The notes below the pieces were generated by a model. It saw only the letters and a list, made by a program, of their open reading frames with translations. It ran no database searches and was not told the origin of the DNA. The translations under genes were made by a program, and so were the position numbers. Below, in pieces: positions 1-7,994 of a stretch of DNA of 39,208 nt. Position 1 is the first letter of the stretch. Each line of letters begins with the position of its first letter. The stretch is from Candidatus Omnitrophota bacterium (GTDB lineage Bacteria; Omnitrophota; Gorgyraeia; Zapsychrales; Zapsychraceae): positions 1 to 39,208 of the forward strand of contig JAHFGL010000022.1 in NCBI GenBank assembly GCA_023247445.1. Reading direction: 5' to 3'.

Positions 1-1
1 T

Positions 2-724
2 GTTGTTTTTAATTTTGCTGGCATCGCTGACATCGATTTCGCCCGCCATAATCCTTATGAAACGCTTCATACCAATTACGTCGGAAATCTAAATATTTTA
101 AATGCCTGTGTGGCGAATAAAGTTAAACGATATCTATTTGCTAGCACACTATATGTTTATAGTTCGCTGGGATCTTTCTATCGAGCCAGTAAACAATCTT
201 GTGAGCTCACTATCGAAGCCTTTGCCGAAAAATTAGATTTTAAATATACAATTTTACGCTACGGCTCTTTGTATGGCCCGCGTGCTCATCAAACAAATTG
301 GATCTCAAAAATCCTTCATCAGGCTTTGCGTGAGAAAAAGATTACGCGTTGCGGTGATGGAGATGAGATTCGCGAATATATTCATGTTACCGATGCCGCT
401 CGATTAAGTGTCAAAGCCATCGGTAAAGAATTTGAAAATGAGTATGTGATCATTAGTGGTAACCAATCGATTCGCATCAAAGATTTAATGGTGATGATTA
501 AAGAGATGTTTAATAATACCGTTAACCTGGAATTCTCCGAGAGCACCAACGACACACATTATGAAATTACGCCGTATAATTTTCGACCAAAACTCGCGAA
601 GAAGATCGATGATTCTAGCCACATTGATTTAGGTCAAGGGGTCTTAGATCTTATTTACAGTATTGCCCAAGAGAATCACAACTTAGATTCTGATTTGCGT
701 CAAATTTTAAAGTCTCCTCAATGA
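2..724 (+). CDS. NAD-dependent epimerase/dehydratase (extended SDR), 5'-truncated
   Basis: This is the C-terminal part of a nucleotide-sugar epimerase/dehydratase. The frame is open from base 2, and the first residues (NFAGIADIDF, then LHTNYVGNLNILNAC) match the middle of the SDR Rossmann fold. The N-terminal GxxGxxG NAD site therefore lies upstream of the window. The catalytic stretch is visible as a Ser/Thr-rich strand (FASTLYVYS) followed by YRASK (YxxxK). The gap between the two is shorter than usual in UDP-sugar epimerases. A downstream RYGSLYGPRA segment fits the substrate-binding region. A start at the GTG at 110 would delete part of the fold, so I reject it. The product probably makes a nucleotide sugar for the locus; the exact substrate cannot be told. 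Confidence 0.85.
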   Translation, partial: VVFNFAGIADIDFARHNPYETLHTNYVGNLNILNACVANKVKRYLFASTLYVYSSLGSFYRASKQSCELTIEAFAEKLDFKYTILRYGSLYGPRAHQTNWISKILHQALREKKITRCGDGDEIREYIHVTDAARLSVKAIGKEFENEYVIISGNQSIRIKDLMVMIKEMFNNTVNLEFSESTNDTHYEITPYNFRPKLAKKIDDSSHIDLGQGVLDLIYSIAQENHNLDSDLRQILKSPQ

Positions 725-780
725 GTGCTATTTCCCAAAAAGTATCAGTTCCCATCACGTGATTTTTTATCGTTTAAAAA

Positions 781-2616
781 ATGATTTTACTTTCCTGTAT
801 ACCTAGTTTCTTCTTAAAGTTATTCCTTCAGAAACAACCTATTAAAAAATGGATTTATTTGGGTAAGGATAACACTGTTTCGCTCAAATTTAGATCCGTT
901 CTGCCCAAGGATGCCATAGAACTCGAGTATGCCAAAAAGCTTTATACGGTAAGCCAGCAAATGCGCGGTGATTTTATCGGCTGGATTGATGACACTTCCT
1001 TCGCTGGAAAAATCCAGAAAGAATGGATTTTCTCCGTGCCGGCAGTTAAAAATACATTTATTAGCGATCTTTTTCTAAATATTTGTTATTTTTTTGTTCT
1101 AGAAGGATTAAGAAAAGAAGACCCTGATATTGATTTAATTATTGTTGATTCATCGGCCCTTGCGCTAAGCGTCAAAGAAGCTTTTTCCTATGATTTTTTT
1201 ATACTGAACAATTTCTTTATTGTCTTTGAGAAGGGACGTGTGTTTTTAAAATCTATTTTAAGATTTGTTCGACATGTTTTTTCTTTCTTGCGACGTTTTT
1301 GGGCGGTTAAGATTGTTCTAAGTTCAAGGGCGCGACAGTTATTGCATGGTAAAAATAGGATTGTTTTAATAAGAAATTATATTACCGATCACTTTCTCAC
1401 GACGTATCAAGACACCTTAGATAAACGTTATTTCCCAAAACTATATTCTTATTTAGAGAAAGAGGGAGCGACTGCTGTATTTCTTCCCATTCCAGTTCAA
1501 ATTAAAAACTATAAAACGCTTTTAAGCAAAGTTAAAGAGAGTAAGGAAAATATAGTTTTCTTTGAAGAATTTTTAAAACTAAAAGATTATCTTTATACCT
1601 TTTTAACTCCTTTAAGAGCGCTTCGTTATCGTATTCGTCCACCGCTACTTCACAATTTCAATTTAAGCCGGCTTATCAAAGAAGAATATTACGCCAATCT
1701 AACACAGTTTAGTTTTTTGTATGCCATTCTATTGTCATGCTTTGGAAAGCGTGTCAAAGAACGTGACTTGCGTTTAAGTGGGCTGGTTAATTGGTGTGAG
1801 TTTCAATCTTTTGAACGAGGGCTAATGTTTGGGATAAAACAAGTTTTCCCTCAAGCGCAAATAATCGGGAGCCAACCTTTTTTAATATCTCCTAACCATT
1901 TGTCCATTATCCCCAGCCGGCAAGAGAAACTATTTAATTTAGTTCCTGACAAAATGCTTGTGTTGGGACCATTGGGCAAGGATGCCGCTCGCGAGTTTAT
2001 TAAGGATTTTCCTGTTGAGTATACACCGCTATTTCGATATCAATCGGTCTTTAAATCATTATCGACCATTGGGGTGGGTAAAGATTTGTTGGTTGTTTTG
2101 GGATATGCTTTGTCTAATACGGTTTATACATTGAGAATTTTACTCGCGATGGAAGATCAGTTAAAGAGTTTTCCAAAGGTGCGGTTAAAATTACATCCTG
2201 TCGCGAGTTTTAATCAAGAGCGTCTTAAGAAAGAGTTGGGGATAGATGATTTTCCATCCAATTTTGAGTTTGTTACTGGTCCTTATGAAGATTATTTGGC
2301 GAGCACATCCATTGCGATTTGCGGGGCAACGGGAACCTCGGTTGAGCTGGTTGTTAAGTCGATTCCAGTTGTTTTGATCTCGGAAACAAACGTATTAACC
2401 ATGAATTATTTAGCTTATAAGGTTGATCCCGATTTGTGGCAATTATGTTTTAATGCTAAAGAGGCAAGCGGGGCTATTAAACATTTCTTGAAGTTAAGAA
2501 AAGAAAATCCCCAACATATTCAAGATAAGGCCTTCGAACTACGTAAGTTATATTTCGCCCAGCCCAATGATCAATATTGGCAGAATTATTTAACCAAAGA
2601 TTCAATTTCGAAGTAA
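781..2616 (+). CDS. GT-B-like surface carbohydrate / capsule biosynthesis protein
   Basis: This is a 611-residue protein with no signal peptide and only a weakly hydrophobic N-terminus. Its C-terminal half resembles GT-B-type enzymes of surface-carbohydrate loci. Visible landmarks are a NWCEFQSFERG segment near residue 337, IIGSQPF near 361, a KLHP motif near 471, and GATGTSVELV near 515, which fits a nucleotide- or phosphate-binding loop. KLHP followed by a Gly/Ser/Thr-rich loop is a pattern seen in capsule synthesis and CDP-glycerol transferase-like proteins. The role is inferred: a cytoplasmic glycosyltransferase or polymerase of the glycan. No good Shine-Dalgarno precedes the ATG, as for several neighbours. 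The family assignment is tentative and the function is not proven by any single diagnostic motif. Confidence 0.6.
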   Translation: MILLSCIPSFFLKLFLQKQPIKKWIYLGKDNTVSLKFRSVLPKDAIELEYAKKLYTVSQQMRGDFIGWIDDTSFAGKIQKEWIFSVPAVKNTFISDLFLNICYFFVLEGLRKEDPDIDLIIVDSSALALSVKEAFSYDFFILNNFFIVFEKGRVFLKSILRFVRHVFSFLRRFWAVKIVLSSRARQLLHGKNRIVLIRNYITDHFLTTYQDTLDKRYFPKLYSYLEKEGATAVFLPIPVQIKNYKTLLSKVKESKENIVFFEEFLKLKDYLYTFLTPLRALRYRIRPPLLHNFNLSRLIKEEYYANLTQFSFLYAILLSCFGKRVKERDLRLSGLVNWCEFQSFERGLMFGIKQVFPQAQIIGSQPFLISPNHLSIIPSRQEKLFNLVPDKMLVLGPLGKDAAREFIKDFPVEYTPLFRYQSVFKSLSTIGVGKDLLVVLGYALSNTVYTLRILLAMEDQLKSFPKVRLKLHPVASFNQERLKKELGIDDFPSNFEFVTGPYEDYLASTSIAICGATGTSVELVVKSIPVVLISETNVLTMNYLAYKVDPDLWQLCFNAKEASGAIKHFLKLRKENPQHIQDKAFELRKLYFAQPNDQYWQNYLTKDSISK

Positions 2617-2694
2617 TTAAATCTTGCATTAAAAAGAGAAATAAGTAATATATAGCTATTCTAAATTCCTAATAATTCTAACGAGAAAAATGAT

Positions 2695-3441
2695 TTGAAA
2701 AAGTACCTTAAACAACTAAAAAAGAAGCTTACCGGTGTTGGAAACCTTTCTAATACCGAATATAACAAGAATTTATGGGATCGTTATGCCAAGAGATGGA
2801 ATAGGAATTCTATTCCCTTTGAAGATGCCAAATTAGTCCGTGAGAACGACCTGTTTTTAGGGGATGAATGGGGTAATAGAGAAGACGTTGAGTGGGTTGT
2901 GGAAAATTATATCAAGCCATTTATTACAAAACAAAGTGTTGTGGCTGAAATTGGAACTGGTGGCGGGCGGGTGGCGAGTAAAGTTGCGCCTTTGACAAAA
3001 GAATTCTTCTGTTTCGATATATCGCAGGAAATGCTTAAAAAAGCAAAGCTTGTTTTAAATCATTATCCACACACACATTATGTCTTATTAAAAAATGCCG
3101 TTTTTCCTAAGGAATTTAACAATCGATTTGATTTCGTTTACTCCTTTGATGTTTTTGTCCACCTGGATCTTCATACGATTTGGGCGTATATGCAAGAATT
3201 TGCCCGTATCCTTAAAAAAGGCGGCCGGGTATTTATTCATACAACGAATCTAAAAGCCCCGGATGGTTGGAAGCGATTCTCATCTCAAGATGAGTACAAG
3301 GTGGAAGGACATTATTTTATTGTTCCTGAAGTCATCGACGTTTTAGCACACAGAAGCGGGCTTAAAATTATTAAAAGATCTGAAATTGACCCCAAGAATT
3401 TTTATTTAAATAGAGACTATTTAGTTGTTTTAGAAAAGTAA
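2695..3441 (+). CDS. Class I SAM-dependent methyltransferase
   Basis: This 248-residue methyltransferase uses a TTG start. The ATG five bases upstream is in another frame and hits a stop after two codons. SAM-binding motif I is EIGTGGG at residues 85-91, followed by the acidic end of strand 2 (FCFDIS) and a motif-II-like strand (FDFVYSFDVFVHL). An ARILKKGGRVFIHT segment is typical of class I Rossmann methyltransferases of the methyltransf_11/25 type. The N-terminus is Lys-rich and basic. The gene sits four bases before a GT2 gene, so it probably O- or N-methylates a sugar of the glycan (inference). The acceptor is unknown. Confidence 0.85.
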   Translation: MKKYLKQLKKKLTGVGNLSNTEYNKNLWDRYAKRWNRNSIPFEDAKLVRENDLFLGDEWGNREDVEWVVENYIKPFITKQSVVAEIGTGGGRVASKVAPLTKEFFCFDISQEMLKKAKLVLNHYPHTHYVLLKNAVFPKEFNNRFDFVYSFDVFVHLDLHTIWAYMQEFARILKKGGRVFIHTTNLKAPDGWKRFSSQDEYKVEGHYFIVPEVIDVLAHRSGLKIIKRSEIDPKNFYLNRDYLVVLEK

Positions 3442-3445
3442 CATC

Positions 3446-4519
3446 ATGCCTAAAGTTAGTGTTGTCATGACCGTTTACAATAGCCAAAAGTATCTTAAAG
3501 AAGCTATTGAAAGTATTTTAAATCAGACATTTAGAGATTTTGAATTTATTATTGTTGATGATGCTAGCACGGATCAAGCCGCTGAGATTATTCGTTCCTA
3601 CAAAGATCAAAGGATCATCCTATTAACTAATTCTCGAAATTTAGGCCAGACAAAATCTTTAAATATTGGCATCCGTCGGGCTCAAGGCCAATATATTGCG
3701 CGGATGGATGCGGATGATATTTGTGAGTTAACGAGGCTACAGTTGCAGGTTGAATATTTAGAGGCGCATAAAGATATTGCCTTAGTTGGCAGCTGGGCTT
3801 TGCGTATTGATGAAGAAGGCAAGCAGGGCACACTTTTTAAAACGCCTACTGATCCACTAATGATTAAATGTTATCTAGCCGGTTCAGGAGAATTATCCTA
3901 TTGGTGTATTATTCATCCTACGGTAATGTTACATCGAACAATTTTTGAGGAAGTTGGTTTTTATAACGAAGAAAAAGGCGATATCCAAGGATATCCTCAG
4001 GATTATGAATTTTGGGGAAAAGTATTTACTAAATTTAAAATAGCTAATCTTGATAAAGCGCTTTTGCGTTATCGAATCCTTAAAACCTCTGATTCAAGAA
4101 AATATGCCATAAAGCAGCTAGATTATCGTTTTGAAATTACTTCAAAGAAGGTTCAGTCTTTCGTTCCTGATTTTAAAGAAGAACAAATAAATTCGCTTTC
4201 TAATATGTTAGAATTCAGACCTCAATCTTCCTCCATAAAAGGGAAAGCAGTTCTTAATCTTTTTGACCATTATTTTGATCAAGTGCTCAAAGAAGAAAAG
4301 GACCACCCCAACGCCCAAAATATCAAAAGAAAATTAAAGTTTTATTATTTGCCGCAATTATACTTAACTAATAAATTATTAGCGATTAAAGAGTATTTTA
4401 AAAACATTTTTTTTCATCCATTATCCTTTTTTGATATCAAATTTTATCGCAAGATCTTTAAAGCATTTTCTATTAACGATCAATTATCTAAAAGTGGTTT
4501 TGTTTTTCAAGGAGCATAA
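3446..4519 (+). CDS. Family 2 glycosyltransferase
   Basis: This is a GT-A fold glycosyltransferase of 357 residues. The N-terminal nucleotide-binding strand SVVMTVYNS (residues 5-13), VDDAST (37-42) and the metal-binding DADD (88-91) are canonical for GT2. The motif order and spacing match inverting cytosolic transferases of O-antigen and exopolysaccharide loci. The C-terminal ~100 residues are basic and hydrophobic without clear membrane spans, suggesting peripheral membrane association. It probably adds a sugar to a lipid-linked intermediate. The stop codon directly abuts the start of the next gene at 4520, so the two are probably co-translated. Donor and acceptor sugars cannot be assigned. 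Confidence 0.92.
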   Translation: MPKVSVVMTVYNSQKYLKEAIESILNQTFRDFEFIIVDDASTDQAAEIIRSYKDQRIILLTNSRNLGQTKSLNIGIRRAQGQYIARMDADDICELTRLQLQVEYLEAHKDIALVGSWALRIDEEGKQGTLFKTPTDPLMIKCYLAGSGELSYWCIIHPTVMLHRTIFEEVGFYNEEKGDIQGYPQDYEFWGKVFTKFKIANLDKALLRYRILKTSDSRKYAIKQLDYRFEITSKKVQSFVPDFKEEQINSLSNMLEFRPQSSSIKGKAVLNLFDHYFDQVLKEEKDHPNAQNIKRKLKFYYLPQLYLTNKLLAIKEYFKNIFFHPLSFFDIKFYRKIFKAFSINDQLSKSGFVFQGA

Positions 4520-6652
4520 ATGGAAAGCCAGGCAAATCGACAAGGATCTATATTGAAAAATATTGGATTCTTTCTTGTTGGAACAGTCTCGTTAATTTAC
4601 GCATTTTGCGGGAGAGTCTTTGCTCAACAACATATCAATCTTCCCTTTCTTGACTTTCCCATCTTTCCTGGAGAAATTCTTTTGTTTGTTTGTCTTGTGT
4701 TGTTTGTTTTGTATTGGAAAGTTGAAAAACGAACCTTTAAAAAATGGCATTATTTTGTTTTTCTATATTTCGGATGGCTTATTTTAAAAGCTATTCATGG
4801 ATATGTTACCCACGGACCATTAGCCTTTCGTAACGCCGCGCTTTTTTATTATCCACTTTTTGCTGTGATAACATTTTATTTCTTCGACCGTAAACTTTTT
4901 ACTCAAAAGACCATTTTGTGGCTGCTTATTGTGATGGCATTAGGGCTTAAATTTTCTTACCTGTTTAGCTATCACCAATATTCATTTTTTGTTTTGTTTG
5001 CTTTTTTGGCTTTGAATCTTTCCAACAGATGGCTAAAAATTGCATTTATTGTGATGTTACTTGCGTGGTTCCCTTTTATGGACTTTTTTATTGGGGCCCG
5101 TTCGCTAAGTTTAGCTTTCTTTGGAGCATTTGTTTTCTTGGGATATGGACTATTTGTTGTTTTTATTAAGAATACAAAATTTGCTAAACCAAGTATCATT
5201 GCCTTTATCGTTATCTTAATGTTATTTGCTTATATAAACCGAGAACGAACAGTGACATTGTTTAAGGTAAGAGGGCTTATTGAACTTTACAAAGTAAAAG
5301 AAGAAGAATTAAGCAAGATTAAATATGTTCCCAAAGTTCTAGAGCCAAAGCTTTATAGTGTGGATGTCAAAGGAGTTTCGGAGAGTGATGTCACAATTGC
5401 TGCGGATAGAGCTATCGAAAATATTACAGTTAAAGCAGCGCCCCCACCTAGCCCTGAAACAGAAGTAAGTAAGAAATCGGAAATGCTTCAAAAGCCTGTT
5501 GATGCCCCCCCACCAATGCAAGAAGTTGTCGCGGTTAAAAAAGAAGAGACCCCGAAGCAGGAAGAAATAGTGCCAAAGAAAGAAAATGTCATAATTCCGC
5601 TGGAAGATAAGTCAACGTATAAAGCCCCTACGGTAAAAATAGAATCTAAAAAAAGTGTGACGGAAACAATTCAGGTAAATACAAAAATAGAAAAACAGCC
5701 TAATAAGACTCTACCTGAGGAAACAAAAAAAGTTTTTAAAAGTCAGGAGGAAAAGTCGCCCCTTCCAAATATAGCCCCGGAAGTTGTCAAAATAAATGAT
5801 CCAACTTTTATTGAGATTGTTCAAACGACAGCTAAAAAATATTATGAAATAGCTAAAACCAGAGTTAATGAAATTATTGAAAAACATGAAAAGACGGTAG
5901 GCGATGAAAAAGAAGTTGTCGATCAAAGATTCAATCTTGCAACCCAAGATGGGCATGTGATGGTTGATGAGATTATGAAAAATGTTGAGTTAGAGATTAG
6001 GGCTGCTCTTAATCAAGATTATCTAGAAAGACATCAAAATGATAGAATAGCTTTAAATGATAAAGAATACTATTTAAAAGAAGATCTTGAGCCATTGATA
6101 AAAGCAACACTCCCTGAGATTAAAAGCAGTATGACCAGTTTTATTTTTTTAACCATTAATGTTTATTTTGGCTCTAATGTTACGGTTAGATCTAAAGATT
6201 TAGAATATGGGAATTTAATTTTTCGTCTCTATATCTGGCACGATATGCTAGAGGATATGATTAAGGATAACGCATGGTTGGGTATAAATTTTGGTAAACC
6301 TCAACGATCCAAACGACTTGAAATGTTGTTATGGGCTGTCGGGGAATGGCAACGGGATGGATGGATTACCCCGCATAATTCTTTTTTTCACGTCATTTAC
6401 CGTGCAGGGATTGTTGGATTTGTTCTTGTTGGATTGTTTTTCTGGCTTTTTATTCGAACGGTACGGAAGATTCTTAGAGTTAAATCATTAACAGGGATCG
6501 TTCTTGTAAGTTTACTTATCTACTGGATCATCATCGCCTGTTTTCTCGTCATCCTGGAACTGCCTTACAATGCAATTCCTTTTTGGAGTTTGTTTGGTAT
6601 AACCTTGGCCTATGCTAAGGGGTTAGATGATACAAGACGAAAAGCAGTTTAA
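4520..6652 (+). CDS. Wzy/WaaL-like O-antigen ligase or polymerase with a large Pro/Lys/Glu-rich loop insert
   Basis: This is a 710-residue polytopic membrane protein. I count about nine hydrophobic segments in residues 14-240 and three more in 628-700. The Wzy_C signature lies between them: R569 and W573 (FRLYIW), a Gly-containing GINFG, and PHNSFFH at 618-624, the His-containing periplasmic loop of O-antigen ligases. The family usually has a compact loop here. In this protein residues ~250-560 are an added hydrophilic region: a Pro/Lys/Glu/Val-rich stretch at ~300-430 with PPP and Lys-Glu runs like a TonB linker, then a predicted helical part at ~430-535. Topology (N-in, nine spans) puts the insert in the periplasm. 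The following sxt-like module begins 27 bases downstream. The polymerase/ligase choice is open; family assignment rests on the C-terminal signature. Confidence 0.75.
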   Translation: MESQANRQGSILKNIGFFLVGTVSLIYAFCGRVFAQQHINLPFLDFPIFPGEILLFVCLVLFVLYWKVEKRTFKKWHYFVFLYFGWLILKAIHGYVTHGPLAFRNAALFYYPLFAVITFYFFDRKLFTQKTILWLLIVMALGLKFSYLFSYHQYSFFVLFAFLALNLSNRWLKIAFIVMLLAWFPFMDFFIGARSLSLAFFGAFVFLGYGLFVVFIKNTKFAKPSIIAFIVILMLFAYINRERTVTLFKVRGLIELYKVKEEELSKIKYVPKVLEPKLYSVDVKGVSESDVTIAADRAIENITVKAAPPPSPETEVSKKSEMLQKPVDAPPPMQEVVAVKKEETPKQEEIVPKKENVIIPLEDKSTYKAPTVKIESKKSVTETIQVNTKIEKQPNKTLPEETKKVFKSQEEKSPLPNIAPEVVKINDPTFIEIVQTTAKKYYEIAKTRVNEIIEKHEKTVGDEKEVVDQRFNLATQDGHVMVDEIMKNVELEIRAALNQDYLERHQNDRIALNDKEYYLKEDLEPLIKATLPEIKSSMTSFIFLTINVYFGSNVTVRSKDLEYGNLIFRLYIWHDMLEDMIKDNAWLGINFGKPQRSKRLEMLLWAVGEWQRDGWITPHNSFFHVIYRAGIVGFVLVGLFFWLFIRTVRKILRVKSLTGIVLVSLLIYWIIIACFLVILELPYNAIPFWSLFGITLAYAKGLDDTRRKAV

Positions 6653-6664
6653 AACAATACATTT

Positions 6665-6670
6665 AAGGAG
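6665..6670 (+). promoter_or_regulatory. Strong Shine-Dalgarno for the 52-aa DUF5989-type peptide
   Basis: AAGGAG lies nine bases before the ATG at 6680. Most genes in this window have poor ribosome-binding sites, so this clear one supports the small downstream frame as a real, well-translated gene. Confidence 0.7.
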
Positions 6671-6679
6671 AGGATAACT

Positions 6680-6838
6680 ATGTCAAAAGTATCAATCTTA
6701 AAAGAGTTCTGGGAGTTCTTAAGGGTAAGAAAAACTTACTGGTTAGCTCCTATTGTGGTCATATTAGTATTACTGAGCATAATCATCATCTTTGCTGAAA
6801 GTTCAGCAGTTGCCCCTTTTATTTACACCCTTTTTTAA
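6680..6838 (+). CDS. DUF5989-family (SxtK-like) single-span membrane peptide
   Basis: This 52-residue protein falls below usual length cut-offs. It starts MSKVSILKEFWEFL, has a basic patch (RVRKTYW), one hydrophobic span at ~22-39, and ends SSAVAPFIYTLF. The amphipathic KEFWxFL start and the APFIYTLF end are, to my knowledge, diagnostic of DUF5989, a family of ~50-aa proteins found beside carbamoyltransferases and SxtJ-type proteins. It resembles SxtK of the saxitoxin cluster in size and context. Here the carbamoyltransferase and the SxtJ-like gene follow at 7995 and 9927. The function is not established; an inner-membrane partner of the carbamoyltransferase is a reasonable inference. Confidence 0.85.
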   Translation: MSKVSILKEFWEFLRVRKTYWLAPIVVILVLLSIIIIFAESSAVAPFIYTLF

Positions 6839-6869
6839 ATCAACCTAGTCGTTTCATTGGTTTTATTTT

Positions 6870-7985
6870 ATGAAATTATTTTTACGGAATTTGCTGCTTT
6901 TCTTTCTTTCATCATTGGCTACCTTAGCTTTGTTTGAAACAGGATTCCAAATCGCAAATTTTCCAAAAACAGAAGGGTTGACGGAAATTTGGATGGTTCC
7001 TCATCGCCTATATCATCATTTTCATAAACCCAATATCAGCTTTTTCAATGAGGTTGATGAAGAAAAAGTAACACGAAAGCAAAAGGTGGTTTTTAATGCT
7101 GATGGATTGAGGGATCGGCCAACCACCGAGGGCTTGCCAAAAATTCTATTTATTGGGGATTCTTTTGTTCAAGGGAGCCAAGTGGATGTGGATGAGTTGT
7201 TTGGTAATAAAGTTGAAGACAAATTAAAGAATATTGATGTCATTAATGTTGGTTGTTCCAGTTGGTCGTCCATTTTGTACTATAACTGGTTGAAAGAGAA
7301 TTTATCGAAGGTCAAAGATCTTAAATCTGTTTATTTGTTCTTCTTTTCCAATGATCCGAATGATACCTTGAAGTATTGGAAGAAGGCTGATGAGCCAAAA
7401 GATTTGGAACACATCACATTTACAGGCTATGTTGATAAGAATGATTTAGATGACACGTCTTTTCGATTTTGGTTATATAAACATTCTAAGATATATTTTC
7501 TTATTTATCGAGCCAAGGAAAGAATTAAGGAAAGGATAAATAAATTTAGAAATGTAAATTCTGTCAACGAATCGGATACCTTTCTCAATTTTTTCCGGGG
7601 GTTTGCTACTTTAGAACAAAAAGAGGCGGTCGCATTGGACAACGCTTATTTAGTGAAAATTAGTCAATTGTTAGCAAGGAATCAAATTAAATTTAGTGTT
7701 GTTTATATCCCCATCGCTCAGCAAATTGGATTAGATGAAAATGAAATTGGATCTCAATATTATGGTGAGGAATTAAAAGAAGTTATTTCCCGCTCGACTA
7801 TTTTTCAAGATAATCTAAAGACGTTGGCGAGTGAAAATAGCTTTGATTTTATTGATTTAACACCGTCTTTACGAAATTATAAGAAAGAACATCCCCAGCC
7901 GCATTTATACAACAATCGTGATGCCCATTTTAATGCTGTTGGGCATCAGGCGGTCGCTGAAGTCATGGCCAATTATATAAAATAG
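6870..7985 (+). CDS. Membrane-anchored SGNH/GDSL hydrolase-like protein
   Basis: This 371-residue protein has one N-terminal hydrophobic segment (residues ~5-22) acting as a signal anchor, so the rest is probably periplasmic. Block I is FIGDSFVQG with the nucleophile at Ser98. Block V is DAHFNAVGH, with Asp351, His353 and Asn355, so the catalytic residues of an SGNH esterase or acetyltransferase are present. An FFFSNDPND segment fits block III, with its Asn. In glycan loci such proteins add or remove O-acetyl groups (the AlgX/AlgJ-related idea). The gene lies between the DUF5989 peptide and the carbamoyltransferase, nine bases before the latter. Whether it is a transferase or an esterase cannot be decided from sequence. 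Confidence 0.85.
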   Translation: MKLFLRNLLLFFLSSLATLALFETGFQIANFPKTEGLTEIWMVPHRLYHHFHKPNISFFNEVDEEKVTRKQKVVFNADGLRDRPTTEGLPKILFIGDSFVQGSQVDVDELFGNKVEDKLKNIDVINVGCSSWSSILYYNWLKENLSKVKDLKSVYLFFFSNDPNDTLKYWKKADEPKDLEHITFTGYVDKNDLDDTSFRFWLYKHSKIYFLIYRAKERIKERINKFRNVNSVNESDTFLNFFRGFATLEQKEAVALDNAYLVKISQLLARNQIKFSVVYIPIAQQIGLDENEIGSQYYGEELKEVISRSTIFQDNLKTLASENSFDFIDLTPSLRNYKKEHPQPHLYNNRDAHFNAVGHQAVAEVMANYIK

Positions 7986-7994
7986 TAAAGCGAT

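Noticed and set aside
754-768. ATCACGTGAT followed by a T-run as a terminator
   Set aside because: The palindrome has no loop, the stem is at most 3-4 bp once a loop is allowed, and it lies between co-directional genes.
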